From: GCA-2720975 sp964467985
Lineage (GTDB): Bacteria > Planctomycetota > UBA1135 > GCA-002686595
Assembly: GCA_964467985.1 (NCBI GenBank)
Contig: CAYXTP010000016.1
Span: 22,460 to 86,459, forward strand
DNA length: 64,000 bases
Reading direction: 5' to 3'
Shown here one piece after another: positions 36,214 to 44,694 of the stretch. Position 1 is the first letter of the stretch; every line of letters begins with the position of its first letter. The notes below the pieces were generated by a model. The model was not told the DNA's origin and searched no databases. It worked only from the letters and a program-made list of their open reading frames with translations. Made by a program: the position numbers and the translations under genes.

Positions 36214-38959
36214 TAACCCAGACACGCTGGATGGAGGAACTCATTTCGAGAGGACTGCCGTCGAGCAACAACACGTCGGCGTCGAGACCGGCACGCAGAG
36301 TGCCGATGCGGTCATCGAGGGCAAACATGCGTGCAGCATCGCTCGTGAGAGAACGCAGGGCCGCGCTGGGACTCAGCCCACCCGCCACGAGTGCCGCCAC
36401 TTGTTGGGGCAGAGCCGCCGCGCCCTGTTCCGATTGACTGGCGAAGGCAATGGGAATACCAGCACGCGACAGACTCGCAACCCCCGTGTTGGTCACGACG
36501 CCAGCCACGCGCCCCTTGATCTGACTCACCACGCGCAGGGCGTTCCTCGCGCCCCAGAGGATGGGCTTGATGCCGTGCTTCTCGAATGCTGCGACGCAAG
36601 CCAGGATGTCATCCTCGCGATCCACCGCGACCACCACCGCACCGTTGCCAAGCATGGCTTGACGGATGGGTTCAAGAGAGGGGTCGATGCCGGGTGACTT
36701 GGGCTGGCCTTTGGGGGCGGAGACCGATGCGGTTCGCCGCTCTTCGGCCCGCTTGGCCACGGGGTACTCGTCAGAGACCTGCTCAAACGAGACGTCCGCA
36801 GTTTCTCCATCAACGCTGGCCGTACCGCTCAGAGTCTTGCCTTCAAGCTGCAAGTCGAAGGTCACCACACCCACGCTCGAGAGTCCGCGCAGGGTCACGT
36901 GATACTCGTCACGTGTTCCGTCAAAGGAAATCAGTTCGTCGAGGTTCTCGGCCCGGCCGGTTCCCTCAAGGGCCAAGTCGCGCTCGAGCAAGCGAAGGCG
37001 AACCGCATGTTCGTTTCCGCCGCCCTTGACGCTGCCCTCCCACTCGCCCGTAACCGGACGTGCGGGGGCCTTCTCGCCCTTCTTCTTCTTCTTTTCCTTC
37101 TTGCCGGCGTCGTCTTCGGCACCTTCTTCCGCGTCACCTTCGCCGTCCTCGTCTTTGGCGTCTTTGTTGTCTGCCTTGGCCTCCTCAGGAGCCGGGGGGG
37201 TCCACTTGGCGATGGCCTCCTCGTAGTCCTCCCACTTCTTCTTGTATGCCGCCGCCTTGTCCAAAGTCTGACGGACAGCCTTGCCCGTTTCAGTTCGTAC
37301 GCTGTGATTCCAGTTCAAGCGCATACAGGCTGCAGGTGAGACAACCATGCGGTTCAGGTCCTCTCCAGCAGGTTTGTAGGCCATGGTGGTCGAAGGCGTG
37401 GTCGCCGACTTGGCGCCCATGTTGACGGTCGTGATGCCCGCCCTAGCCACTCGCCGATCCAAGTCGTCTCCTGCTTCCAGGATGCGGCGCAGGTCAAAAC
37501 GCAAGTCGAAGCGCGCACTCGAACCCTCGGTGCCTAGGTAGCCAAGCACATCAATCATGCCAGGCATGGCCGCAACACCACGCACGACCGTAGCGCCGCG
37601 GGGGTGTGCCACAACGGTTCCAATCTCGGCCACGCGGCCGCCACTCATCAAGATCTGGCCGGGCCGCAGGACGTGGCCGTTGCCGACGTGCAGCTCTTCC
37701 ACTTCGATCACCGTGGGCCCTCCGGACTTCGGCTTGTGAGCCAACTCCCCGGAAACCCAAGTCGCGATCACCGAGGAAGTGCCGTCCATCGGCGCGCCGT
37801 TGAACACGGCGAAGTCGGCGTCCTTGCCGATCGCCAAGCTGCCCACGCGGTCGGCCACGCCCAGCACCTCGGCGGGAGTCAGTGTCACGGCCCGCAAAGC
37901 CTGATCGGCTGTCATGCCGCCCCTACGGGCCAAAGCCGCGGCGGCCCGGATGTCCACGCCGTTACGCGCGACGATGGCTACCGGCACGCCCGCCTGGACG
38001 AGGCCGGAAATTGAACCGGGGTCGGGCCAGGCCGTGTCGGGTCCCTTGCCGAAGTCCGTGCCTGCACGACCCTGGGGGCCGGCGATTACGGCCACACCCG
38101 CAGCCGCCACGACTTCAGGCTTTTGGGAGGCGCCGTAGTCGGAGTCGAGTACCAAGGGCAGGCCGCTGCGCTCGAAAAACTCGAGCAGGGCACAGACCTC
38201 CCCTACAGAACCGGCGCCCATGCGCCAGGGAGTCTTGTTGGCCATCAGGGCCTTGAGGGCCGGGCCGGTTTCCGACCCGTACTCCGCGGCTAGTGCCTCG
38301 TCGCCCAAACCGACTAGCTCTTCGAGGGCCACGATCGCACCCATCGTGGTGCGCGGTAGCTGAGGCTGTTCGACACCCAGACCCACATCCACCGTGGCCG
38401 GAACCGGGATTTGCCAGTAGCCCGGGGTGCGCCGGGCCTCGGCAGCAATGGACCCGTGCAAGCAAGCACTGGCGGAAATCAAGCGACTCTGGGCGCCCTC
38501 TTCCCCGTAGGTCTTGATCACCGCTCCTTGCCCGGCGATCAGTCGCCCACGGGCAGGGGCCAGATAGACACTGGTCACGCCAACGCTCAAGGCGGATTTC
38601 AGGTTGCTGTAGGGATCGAAGTGGTCGGACGCCCGCAGCGTAGGTGAAGCCGTGCGTTCCGCGGCTGCGGATGACCCGTAGCCGGAATCCGCCGCGACGA
38701 GACCCGGCGTCAGCACGGCATCGGGACCGTAGTCCACGACGCGCACGCCCCGAGGCACATCGATATCTTGGCCGATAGCCACGATGCGGCCGTTGCGAAC
38801 GAGAATCGTGCCGTCCTCAATCAGCGCGCCACCTTCGACCAAGTGAATGCGACCGGCTTGAATGGCCACGTCCTGACTTGAGGCTCCCGGTGCCGCCGAA
38901 GGTGCCAGGAAGGCGGCTCCGGTTAGGGCCAGGGATCCAATGGAAAACAGGGGGCTCAT
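36194..38959 (-). CDS. Double amidohydrolase-fold protein A5 with inserted charged linker and beta domain
   Basis: A 921-residue secreted protein (signal SIGSLALTGAAFLAPSAA) made of two tandem amidohydrolase units, roughly residues 28-415 and 418-920. Neither keeps the HxH motif: the sites read TPGLVAADSGYG and MPGMIDVLGYLG. The second unit is split by a highly charged linker (residues of about 595-650, KKEKKKKKGEKAPA). A small beta-rich domain follows, starting VTGEWEGSVKGGGNEHAV, with ELISFDGTRDEYHVTLRG and LEGKTLSGTASVDGE, a layout seen in other bacterial secreted double amidohydrolases. Both units retain the terminal GSLAIGKDADFAVFNGAP and GTLRAGLDADVLLLDGSP strands. The ATG overlaps the stop of A4 (TAATG). 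Probably non-hydrolytic or with a changed metal site. Confidence 0.87.
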   Translation of the reverse strand: MSPLFSIGSLALTGAAFLAPSAAPGASSQDVAIQAGRIHLVEGGALIEDGTILVRNGRIVAIGQDIDVPRGVRVVDYGPDAVLTPGLVAADSGYGSSAAAERTASPTLRASDHFDPYSNLKSALSVGVTSVYLAPARGRLIAGQGAVIKTYGEEGAQSRLISASACLHGSIAAEARRTPGYWQIPVPATVDVGLGVEQPQLPRTTMGAIVALEELVGLGDEALAAEYGSETGPALKALMANKTPWRMGAGSVGEVCALLEFFERSGLPLVLDSDYGASQKPEVVAAAGVAVIAGPQGRAGTDFGKGPDTAWPDPGSISGLVQAGVPVAIVARNGVDIRAAAALARRGGMTADQALRAVTLTPAEVLGVADRVGSLAIGKDADFAVFNGAPMDGTSSVIATWVSGELAHKPKSGGPTVIEVEELHVGNGHVLRPGQILMSGGRVAEIGTVVAHPRGATVVRGVAAMPGMIDVLGYLGTEGSSARFDLRFDLRRILEAGDDLDRRVARAGITTVNMGAKSATTPSTTMAYKPAGEDLNRMVVSPAACMRLNWNHSVRTETGKAVRQTLDKAAAYKKKWEDYEEAIAKWTPPAPEEAKADNKDAKDEDGEGDAEEGAEDDAGKKEKKKKKGEKAPARPVTGEWEGSVKGGGNEHAVRLRLLERDLALEGTGRAENLDELISFDGTRDEYHVTLRGLSSVGVVTFDLQLEGKTLSGTASVDGETADVSFEQVSDEYPVAKRAEERRTASVSAPKGQPKSPGIDPSLEPIRQAMLGNGAVVVAVDREDDILACVAAFEKHGIKPILWGARNALRVVSQIKGRVAGVVTNTGVASLSRAGIPIAFASQSEQGAAALPQQVAALVAGGLSPSAALRSLTSDAARMFALDDRIGTLRAGLDADVLLLDGSPLEMSSSIQRVWVNGEEIR

Positions 38960-40419
38960 TAGCGGCTTCCTCCGTCGTCGCCGGCCTTCTTGCGTCCGTC
39001 TTCAACAACTTCCGGCTCCTCTCCCTTGGACTCGGTGCCCTCGGGGACAACGCCTTCCAGGAGGTACTGGGTGCGGACGTCTTTCGAGCGGTCGTAGACC
39101 AGGTTGCCGTCGATCACGACGTACTCGACGAACGATGTCACCGAGAGGGGATCGCCCGAGGTCAACAGCACGTTGCCGGAGGCTCCTACGCTCAGGCTGC
39201 CCACTTCTCCCGTGAGTCCCAGCATGCTGGCCGGGGTCGTGGTGATGGCAGCGAGAGCCTCGGCGCGGGTGAACCCGTGGGCCATGCACATGGCCGCTTG
39301 GAACCACAGAGACTCGCTGGTTGAGTTGCGCGAAGACAGGGCGAAGGGGATGCCCTTCTCTTTGAACACACCGGGGATAAAGACCTCCTCTTCCTCTTCC
39401 GTCTTGGGGTCCGTCTCGGTCCGCACGAGAGTCGCGTCCAGGACCACTGAAACGCCGGCTTCGGCGATCAGATCAGCGGCCTTCCAGCATGAGTCGTCCA
39501 GCACCAAGGTCGTGCGGTCCAGAAAACCGTTGTCCGTAGCGATCTCAAGCGCCAGACGCACGTCCATCGGGGCGGCGCAGTAGATCCATGCGGGCACACG
39601 ACCCTCGACAAGGTCGAGCAAGGTTTCTTGTTTCTCATCTACCTCGCCGCGGGGCACAAGCTCCAGGCCCTCAACTGTCCAGCCCTTGCTGCTCATGGCG
39701 CGACCCTTGCCGCCTTCCCCGGTCAGGTCCCGACCTTGGTAGAGAGCTTCACGCCGGGCGTAGTCCTTGCCGTCACGTTTCTCCTGCACCAACTCTTCCA
39801 GGTGGGTGCGCAAGCCGGTGAACGCTGCTCGCAGGGTCTGGGCTTGGGTTGCACGTGACCTACCGCGGCCAGGTGACGTGCTGATCTTCAAGCCAGAGCG
39901 CGGGCGCACGAGCATCTCTTCTACTGTCATTCCGTAGGGCTTGACCACCATGCCCACGGCCCCGATGACGCAGGCGCTACCGTGCTGCACGTTCACTGTG
40001 GTGATGCCCGACCGCAAGCAGTCCTCGAAGTAGAAGGCCACCGGATCGATGGAGTCCCGCACGTCCAAGAACGGTGCGACCTGTACCGATTCGTTGGGGC
40101 GGTCCATGCCCGAAGAGGTGTGCGCTTCCACAAACCCGGGATAGGCCTCCAGGTGTGGCACGTCCAGCACCTCGGCGTCCCAGGGGATCTTGACGGAATC
40201 GGCCGCGCCCACCGCGGTAATCCGGCCGCCCTCGATCACGATTACGCCATTGGGGATGGCATCACCCGCAAGGGTGTGGACGGTGCCGGCTCGAATGGCG
40301 TACTTCTCACCGGCCTGGGCAGACGCCGAGAGCAAGAAGACACATCCGAACAGGCCTAGAGTGAAGGCCAGGTGAGATTGGGCGATCCGTTGAAGGAAGC
40401 GTGTGAATTGCTGGATCAT
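38959..40419 (-). CDS. Amidohydrolase-fold protein A4, one His of HxH retained
   Basis: A 486-residue protein from ATG 40419 with a long signal peptide (IAQSHLAFTLGLFGCVFLLSASAQA). The HxH site reads YPGFVEAHTSSGM, leaving only the first histidine. The downstream His/His/Asp ligands are not evident. A short acidic insert (KTEEEEEVFIPGV) and an acidic/basic tail (EEPEVVEDGRKKAGDDG) extend the fold. The gene opens a new block after a 77-nt gap that carries two 13-bp direct repeats and the CTACAACGAAC motif, so initiation or processing may occur here. The C-terminal GSLSVGASGNVLLTSGDP lacks the usual KDAD. Confidence 0.87.
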   Translation of the reverse strand: MIQQFTRFLQRIAQSHLAFTLGLFGCVFLLSASAQAGEKYAIRAGTVHTLAGDAIPNGVIVIEGGRITAVGAADSVKIPWDAEVLDVPHLEAYPGFVEAHTSSGMDRPNESVQVAPFLDVRDSIDPVAFYFEDCLRSGITTVNVQHGSACVIGAVGMVVKPYGMTVEEMLVRPRSGLKISTSPGRGRSRATQAQTLRAAFTGLRTHLEELVQEKRDGKDYARREALYQGRDLTGEGGKGRAMSSKGWTVEGLELVPRGEVDEKQETLLDLVEGRVPAWIYCAAPMDVRLALEIATDNGFLDRTTLVLDDSCWKAADLIAEAGVSVVLDATLVRTETDPKTEEEEEVFIPGVFKEKGIPFALSSRNSTSESLWFQAAMCMAHGFTRAEALAAITTTPASMLGLTGEVGSLSVGASGNVLLTSGDPLSVTSFVEYVVIDGNLVYDRSKDVRTQYLLEGVVPEGTESKGEEPEVVEDGRKKAGDDGGSR

Positions 40420-40434
40420 CGCGGGGGTGGCTTT

Positions 40435-40463
40435 GGGGTTCGACTGATTCGGGGTTCGACTGA
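40435..40463. repeat. Two 13-bp direct repeats in the A3-A4 gap
   Basis: GGGGTTCGACTGA occurs at 40435-40447 and again at 40451-40463, offset by 16 bp. They lie 16-44 nt upstream of the A4 start codon, where a regulator or RNA-binding factor could act. No similar pair was noticed elsewhere. Confidence 0.55.
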
Positions 40464-40473
40464 GGGGAAGAGT

Positions 40474-40484
40474 GTTCGTTGTAG
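40474..40484 (-). repeat. 11-bp motif shared with the leader of amidohydrolase A10
   Basis: GTTCGTTGTAG (CTACAACGAAC on the coding strand), identical to 31028-31038, lies 55-65 nt before A4. Both copies mark the start of a block of overlapping genes in the array. Confidence 0.4.
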
Positions 40485-40496
40485 GAATCGGGTGGA

Positions 40497-41786
40497 TCAG
40501 CGGGGATCGACGACGACGGCGCCGTCGATGACCACACCGACAACTCGGGAGGTGGAGGCGAAGGGGCGACCGCTCCAAAGAGCGAGGTCGGCATCCATGC
40601 CTTCGGCTACAGCGCCTAGACGGTCCGCCATGCCCAGTAGGGCGGCGGGTGCCGAGGTGACGCTCGCTAGGGCCTGGTCAAAAGTCAGGCCCCCGCGCAT
40701 GGCAAAGCCGGCCTGGCTCCCGAGCGAGCTCGGGCCCGGCCCAGCGCCGTGAGCGGAGAGGCAGACGGTCAGACCTTCGTCGACCAAAAGTTTGGCCGTG
40801 TTCCATGAGAAGAAGGCTCCATCGCCGACGCGGCCGCCGGGACTGTGGGGAGGCAACACCACGGAAGTACCGTTGCGCACAAGTATGGCGGGCTCTTTCC
40901 AAGCTTCTGCAGCAGCGTCGATGACTAGATCGAGATCGCCAAAGCCCTCGCGTTGCATTTCTTCGTCCAGATAGACGGCGGTGCGGATGTCCTGGGTCGT
41001 CCAGGCTTGGATCATCAACGTGCGTTCTCCGGCCAGGGCCGCACGCAGCTCGGCCGACCCTGGAAAGTCCTTCTCGGGCAGACGGGTTGCAGCGACCGCG
41101 TCAAAGAACGCCTTGCGCCATTCCCACTCCACGCCCATGCGGGTCGTCGGCCGGCGGGAGAAGAAATCCGTCGGGCGGCCGAAAGCCGGGTGGTTTGCGC
41201 TTGAGGGTTCGGTTCCGATGGCCCCGCGCAAAATGGCTCGGCTCGACAGGCGCCGAGCTTCGATCTCCATCGGGCCGTGAGTCTTGACGGCCACTCCGCG
41301 GCCTCCGATCACGTTGCGATCCAAGGGGTTGATCAGGATCGTCGTAACGCCAGTACGGGCCAGGCGCGCAAAGCGCTTGTCGTACAGGTTGACCGAGCCC
41401 GCCACATCGAGATGCGGCTGCACCTCGGTGACCTGCTCCACGGAGCTAAAGCCCGTGTTCAAGCGCGCCGAGAGATCGATCATGCCTGCCGTGACAGCCT
41501 TCACCTGCAGCACGCCCTCGGGTGCACTGCGCCCAGGACGCAGGCTGGAAATCTTGCCGTCTCGCACTTCGATCAGAGCGTTCTTCAGGATCTCGCCGGT
41601 CCCGGTGTACACGCGTCCGGCGTGTATGCGCAGGTCCGCTGCGGCCGGTGCCGCCGGCTGAACCGTCACCTCGGCGGCGGCGGAGGCTCGCTCGGCCTTC
41701 ACTTCGGCGCCATCAGCGGGCGCCTGTTGAAACGTGGGCAGACAGAGGGTCAGGCAAGCCGCCTGGAGCATGGGGGTCAGAATCAT
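40497..41786 (-). CDS. Amidohydrolase-fold protein A3, ligands lost
   Basis: A 429-residue secreted protein (signal about MLQAACLTLCLPTFQQA, after a start that overlaps the A2 stop as TGATG). After an Ala/Glu-rich linker the beta-sandwich begins LRIHAGRVYTGTGEILKNAL. The HxH position reads TAGMIDLSARLNTG, so the frame of the motif (GMIDL) survives while both histidines are replaced. The other ligand histidines and the aspartate are not found. A clean barrel follows with GAVAEGMDADLALWSGRP at the end. No charged insert is present. It is best read as a folded but non-classical member of the array. Confidence 0.87.
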   Translation of the reverse strand: MILTPMLQAACLTLCLPTFQQAPADGAEVKAERASAAAEVTVQPAAPAAADLRIHAGRVYTGTGEILKNALIEVRDGKISSLRPGRSAPEGVLQVKAVTAGMIDLSARLNTGFSSVEQVTEVQPHLDVAGSVNLYDKRFARLARTGVTTILINPLDRNVIGGRGVAVKTHGPMEIEARRLSSRAILRGAIGTEPSSANHPAFGRPTDFFSRRPTTRMGVEWEWRKAFFDAVAATRLPEKDFPGSAELRAALAGERTLMIQAWTTQDIRTAVYLDEEMQREGFGDLDLVIDAAAEAWKEPAILVRNGTSVVLPPHSPGGRVGDGAFFSWNTAKLLVDEGLTVCLSAHGAGPGPSSLGSQAGFAMRGGLTFDQALASVTSAPAALLGMADRLGAVAEGMDADLALWSGRPFASTSRVVGVVIDGAVVVDPR

Positions 41787-42934
41787 CAGTCGTCTCCGTT
41801 CTCGTCGTCGTCTTCGGCTTGAAACACCTCGTCACCATCCACGTAGACAGCCATCACTTGGCTGCCCGGATCGGTGGGGTCACCGCTCCAGAGCACCAGG
41901 TCCGCGGCCAGCCCCACTTGCACGCTGCCCACTTGATCACCGACCCCGGCCAGCGTGGCAGCGGTGGAAGTCAGGGCCTTCATAGCCACACCAGGCTTCA
42001 AGCCCGCGCGGATGCACGCTGCCGCCGTCAGGCGCAAGTTGGCCGGGTGGTTGTAGGGTGCGCCCAACGCAAACCCAAAGGGCACATCCGCCTTCGAGAG
42101 GGCCACGGCCCCTTCGACCACGCGCCGACCCGTGTTGGGACTGAAGTTGGAGATGGCCACACCCAGCCCGGCCGCCCGAATCTTGGGTGCCAACTCGCCC
42201 AGGCGGGTCGAACCGACCAACATCCCTTTCAGCCCGTGCCGCCGCGCAAAAGCGATCGCGTGTTGGGTCTCCGCGCGCGTGACGCCCCCGTCGAGCATTA
42301 CGGCCAAGTCGCCTTTGACCGCGGCGAGGAACTCGCCCTTGGGCCAGGCGAAGCGCCGTTCAAGTTCGGCTTGAGAGCCCTGCAAGCTGGTGGGGAAGCG
42401 GTTGGAGGTCAGACCGTTGCTGCCCGTGCAGATCGACAAGAAGGCGTTGGCGCGGATCACTTCGGTGCCCACTTTGACCACCGAGCAGCGGCCGCCGACC
42501 AAGGAGCCCGGCCGGGGCGCGATCACAAACGAAGTGATGCCCTCCCTGAGTAGCTCTTGCACCTGAGAGTGGCGGGGATTGTAGGCGTATCCAAGTTGGG
42601 CCTCGGGCATGACGGCGCGCGTGCCGTCGTTGGACTCACCCACAGCGCCGGCCTGCTCACGCAGCGCGATCAAGCCCGCGCTCAGGTGCCCGGCGTGTTC
42701 GATCAGCACGACCCCTTTGGGTACGGGTGCGCCCTTGCCCACCTCAGTGATCTTGCCGTTCTCAAAAACCACGATGCCGTTCTCGATGATCGTGCCGTCT
42801 CCCACGTGGAGTTTCTCGGCGCGTATGGCGAGGGCGTCGCCTTCACCCGGGGATGCGTTGGCGGGGGGTCCCGCCACTAGCGCCAAGGCGGCTAACAGGA
42901 ACGCGTTTGTGTTCATCTTGCGATGGGTTTGCAT
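41786..42934 (-). CDS. Amidohydrolase-fold protein A2, ligands lost, shortest member
   Basis: A 382-residue protein with signal MNTNAFLLAALALVAGPPANA (from the second Met). The superfamily ends are present: LAIRAEKLHVGDGTIIENGIVV and GSVQVGLAADLVLWSGDPTDPG. The HxH site reads SAGLIALREQAGA and no replacement ligands stand out. It ends in a short acidic tail (EDDDENGDD). A loop with APRPGSLVGGRCSVVKVG corresponds to the GGQG loop of A6-A9. It lies 6 nt downstream of A1 and overlaps A3 by one base, so all three should be translated together. Confidence 0.87.
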   Translation of the reverse strand: MQTHRKMNTNAFLLAALALVAGPPANASPGEGDALAIRAEKLHVGDGTIIENGIVVFENGKITEVGKGAPVPKGVVLIEHAGHLSAGLIALREQAGAVGESNDGTRAVMPEAQLGYAYNPRHSQVQELLREGITSFVIAPRPGSLVGGRCSVVKVGTEVIRANAFLSICTGSNGLTSNRFPTSLQGSQAELERRFAWPKGEFLAAVKGDLAVMLDGGVTRAETQHAIAFARRHGLKGMLVGSTRLGELAPKIRAAGLGVAISNFSPNTGRRVVEGAVALSKADVPFGFALGAPYNHPANLRLTAAACIRAGLKPGVAMKALTSTAATLAGVGDQVGSVQVGLAADLVLWSGDPTDPGSQVMAVYVDGDEVFQAEDDDENGDD

Positions 42935-42940
42935 GGGAGA

Positions 42941-44365
42941 TCAGTCCTGGCTACCAGTGGAATCGGGAGAGACGAGCACGCGTCCAGAGGAGAGGACGTA
43001 GCGCACGGAGGTGGTGGGCAGCAGGGGCTCGCCGTCGAGCACCAGCAGGTCGGCCCGGCGGCCAGGTCGCACGGTTCCGAGTTCGCCCGAGAGGTCGAAG
43101 GTGCGCGCCACTTCTGAGGTCAATGCCGCCAGGGCCTTGTCGCGGTCCAACCCGTGACCGACCGCCAAGCTGGCCAGGAGCGGCAAGTTGGCCGAGCCGC
43201 CGCCGCTCGAACCCAGGAGGACACGCACGCCCGCTTCCGACAACCGGCCGGCGAGTGCCAGGTCGTGCTCGGAATACTCGTCCGGGCGCGAGGCACCCAT
43301 GGGCGTGGGCTGCACGATGACCGGGATGCCGCGTTCCGCCAGTTGGTCCGCCACGGCCATCGCCTCCGTGCCGCCAGCAATCACGAGGCGCAGGCGCTTG
43401 TACTTGGCCGTCCCGGATAGCAACGCGCGCAATTCGGCAGCGCGGTGGACCGTCACGACGAGCGGCAGTTCGCCACTGGCTACGCGCGCCATCACGGCGT
43501 TCTCGGCGTGCACCTTGGGCTTCTTGGGCTGCTTGTCTTCCTTGTACTTCTCTTCTTTGAATTCCTTGTCCTTCTCTTTGGCCTCAGCGATTTCCTTGTC
43601 GCGCGACTTCTTGGCCTTCTTGAACTCCTTTTCGAGCTCGGCTTCCTTCTTCTCAATGGCAGCGCGCCACTCGGTCATGGCGTGGGCGTACTCGGTCCAG
43701 GCGATGCCGTAGTCGCGCCCGGACCCGATGTCCTTCACCAACTTGTCCACTGCAGTGATGCGGGAGAAGACGTCCGGGGTACGACCGCCTTGGCTGATGC
43801 CCAGGGCCGCAGCGACGTTGGAATCCTCCAAGATGACCATGCCCGCCCGATCCACGGCCGGAGCGGTGGAAAGCATGGCCCCCACTCCCCCGCGTGCGCT
43901 CGCCATGCCCGCCTGAACTCGCACTGCGGTCACGCCCGCGGCCAGAGCCTGGTTGCGATACCAAGGGTGGACGTAAGGATCGACGACATCCACAGTGCGG
44001 GTGGCCACGTTTGTGGATGAGTCGGCGGTTCCACCGCTTGTGATCCCCAAGCTGCCCCACGGATCCATGAAGCCCGCGCAGACCACGTCGCCCTCTACAA
44101 GGCGGGCGCCCTCGGGGGCCTGCACGTCCGTCCCCACCTGGATGATGACTCCGTCGCGAATGAGGACCGTCGCGTCCTCAAGCACGGTGCCGGGCCGCAC
44201 GTACAACTTGTGGGCGCGCACGGCGACGAGATCGCCTTGGGTGGCATTGCCTTGATCGGCAGGATCGGAGCCAGGGTTCGAATTGGCAGCGGAGGCGGCC
44301 AAGAGTCCGCTCGTCGCGCCTGCCATGAGAACGCTAGCGAGAGTGAGTGATGTAGGAAGGTGCAT
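42941..44365 (-). CDS. Amidohydrolase-fold protein A1 (first of array), ligands lost, Lys-rich helix
   Basis: A 474-residue protein, first gene of the eleven-gene array. The signal peptide is SLTLASVLMAGATSGLLAASA. The fold begins VAVRAHKLYVRPGTVLEDATV and ends GTVRPGRRADLLVLDGEP. The HxH site reads CAGFMDPWGSLG, and the remaining metal ligands are missing. Residues 238-283 are a long Lys/Glu helix (KKEAELEKEFKKAKKSRDKE), comparable to the inserts of A10 and A5. On the minus strand a TATCGA sequence (44374-44379) lies 8 nt before the ATG and may be the -10 of the whole array; a 329-bp hairpin-rich region follows upstream. Confidence 0.88.
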   Translation of the reverse strand: MHLPTSLTLASVLMAGATSGLLAASAANSNPGSDPADQGNATQGDLVAVRAHKLYVRPGTVLEDATVLIRDGVIIQVGTDVQAPEGARLVEGDVVCAGFMDPWGSLGITSGGTADSSTNVATRTVDVVDPYVHPWYRNQALAAGVTAVRVQAGMASARGGVGAMLSTAPAVDRAGMVILEDSNVAAALGISQGGRTPDVFSRITAVDKLVKDIGSGRDYGIAWTEYAHAMTEWRAAIEKKEAELEKEFKKAKKSRDKEIAEAKEKDKEFKEEKYKEDKQPKKPKVHAENAVMARVASGELPLVVTVHRAAELRALLSGTAKYKRLRLVIAGGTEAMAVADQLAERGIPVIVQPTPMGASRPDEYSEHDLALAGRLSEAGVRVLLGSSGGGSANLPLLASLAVGHGLDRDKALAALTSEVARTFDLSGELGTVRPGRRADLLVLDGEPLLPTTSVRYVLSSGRVLVSPDSTGSQD

Positions 44366-44694
44366 TGCGCGCTTCGATAGGGGTGTGCGCGCAGGTCGCC
44401 ATGACCTCTGGGGGGCCTAGAACCCACCCATCTAGCCATGGCTTCCCCCGCGCCGGGGAGCCATCTCCAAACAGCCCGGCAGCCGATGGGCTCTCGGGTC
44501 ACCGCCACTATAGGGAGTGGAGTGGGGTCTCCCGCAAAACCTTTGCAACCATATGGGCCCGATTGTCGATCGGGCGCAGCCGCAGCACGTCTCCTGAACC
44601 CGACCCCGGACCAATAATGGGGCCCAATTCGGGAACGAAAAAAGGGCACAAACGGCGTTCGCTTTGGGGCGCATCCTGGCTGGTAGCCCTTGAT
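44366..44694. other. 329-bp intergenic region with several perfect or near-perfect hairpins
   Basis: No convincing gene lies here. Three inverted repeats stand out. GGCT(T)CCCC pairs with GGGGAGCC at 44440-44462. GCAAA pairs with TTTGC at 44534-44546. GCCCGAT pairs perfectly with ATCGGGC at 44557-44575 with a 5-nt loop. A CCCC...GGGG pair and an AATAAT stretch follow near 44610. It separates the divergent starts of the amidohydrolase array and the gene at 44695. It could hold both promoters plus a structured leader or small RNA; nothing decides between these. Confidence 0.5.

Noticed and set aside
44365..44694. Extending the hypothetical protein at 44695 upstream to 44365 in the same frame
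   Set aside because: The added sequence is Ser/Pro/Arg low-complexity and covers the hairpin-rich divergent promoter region.
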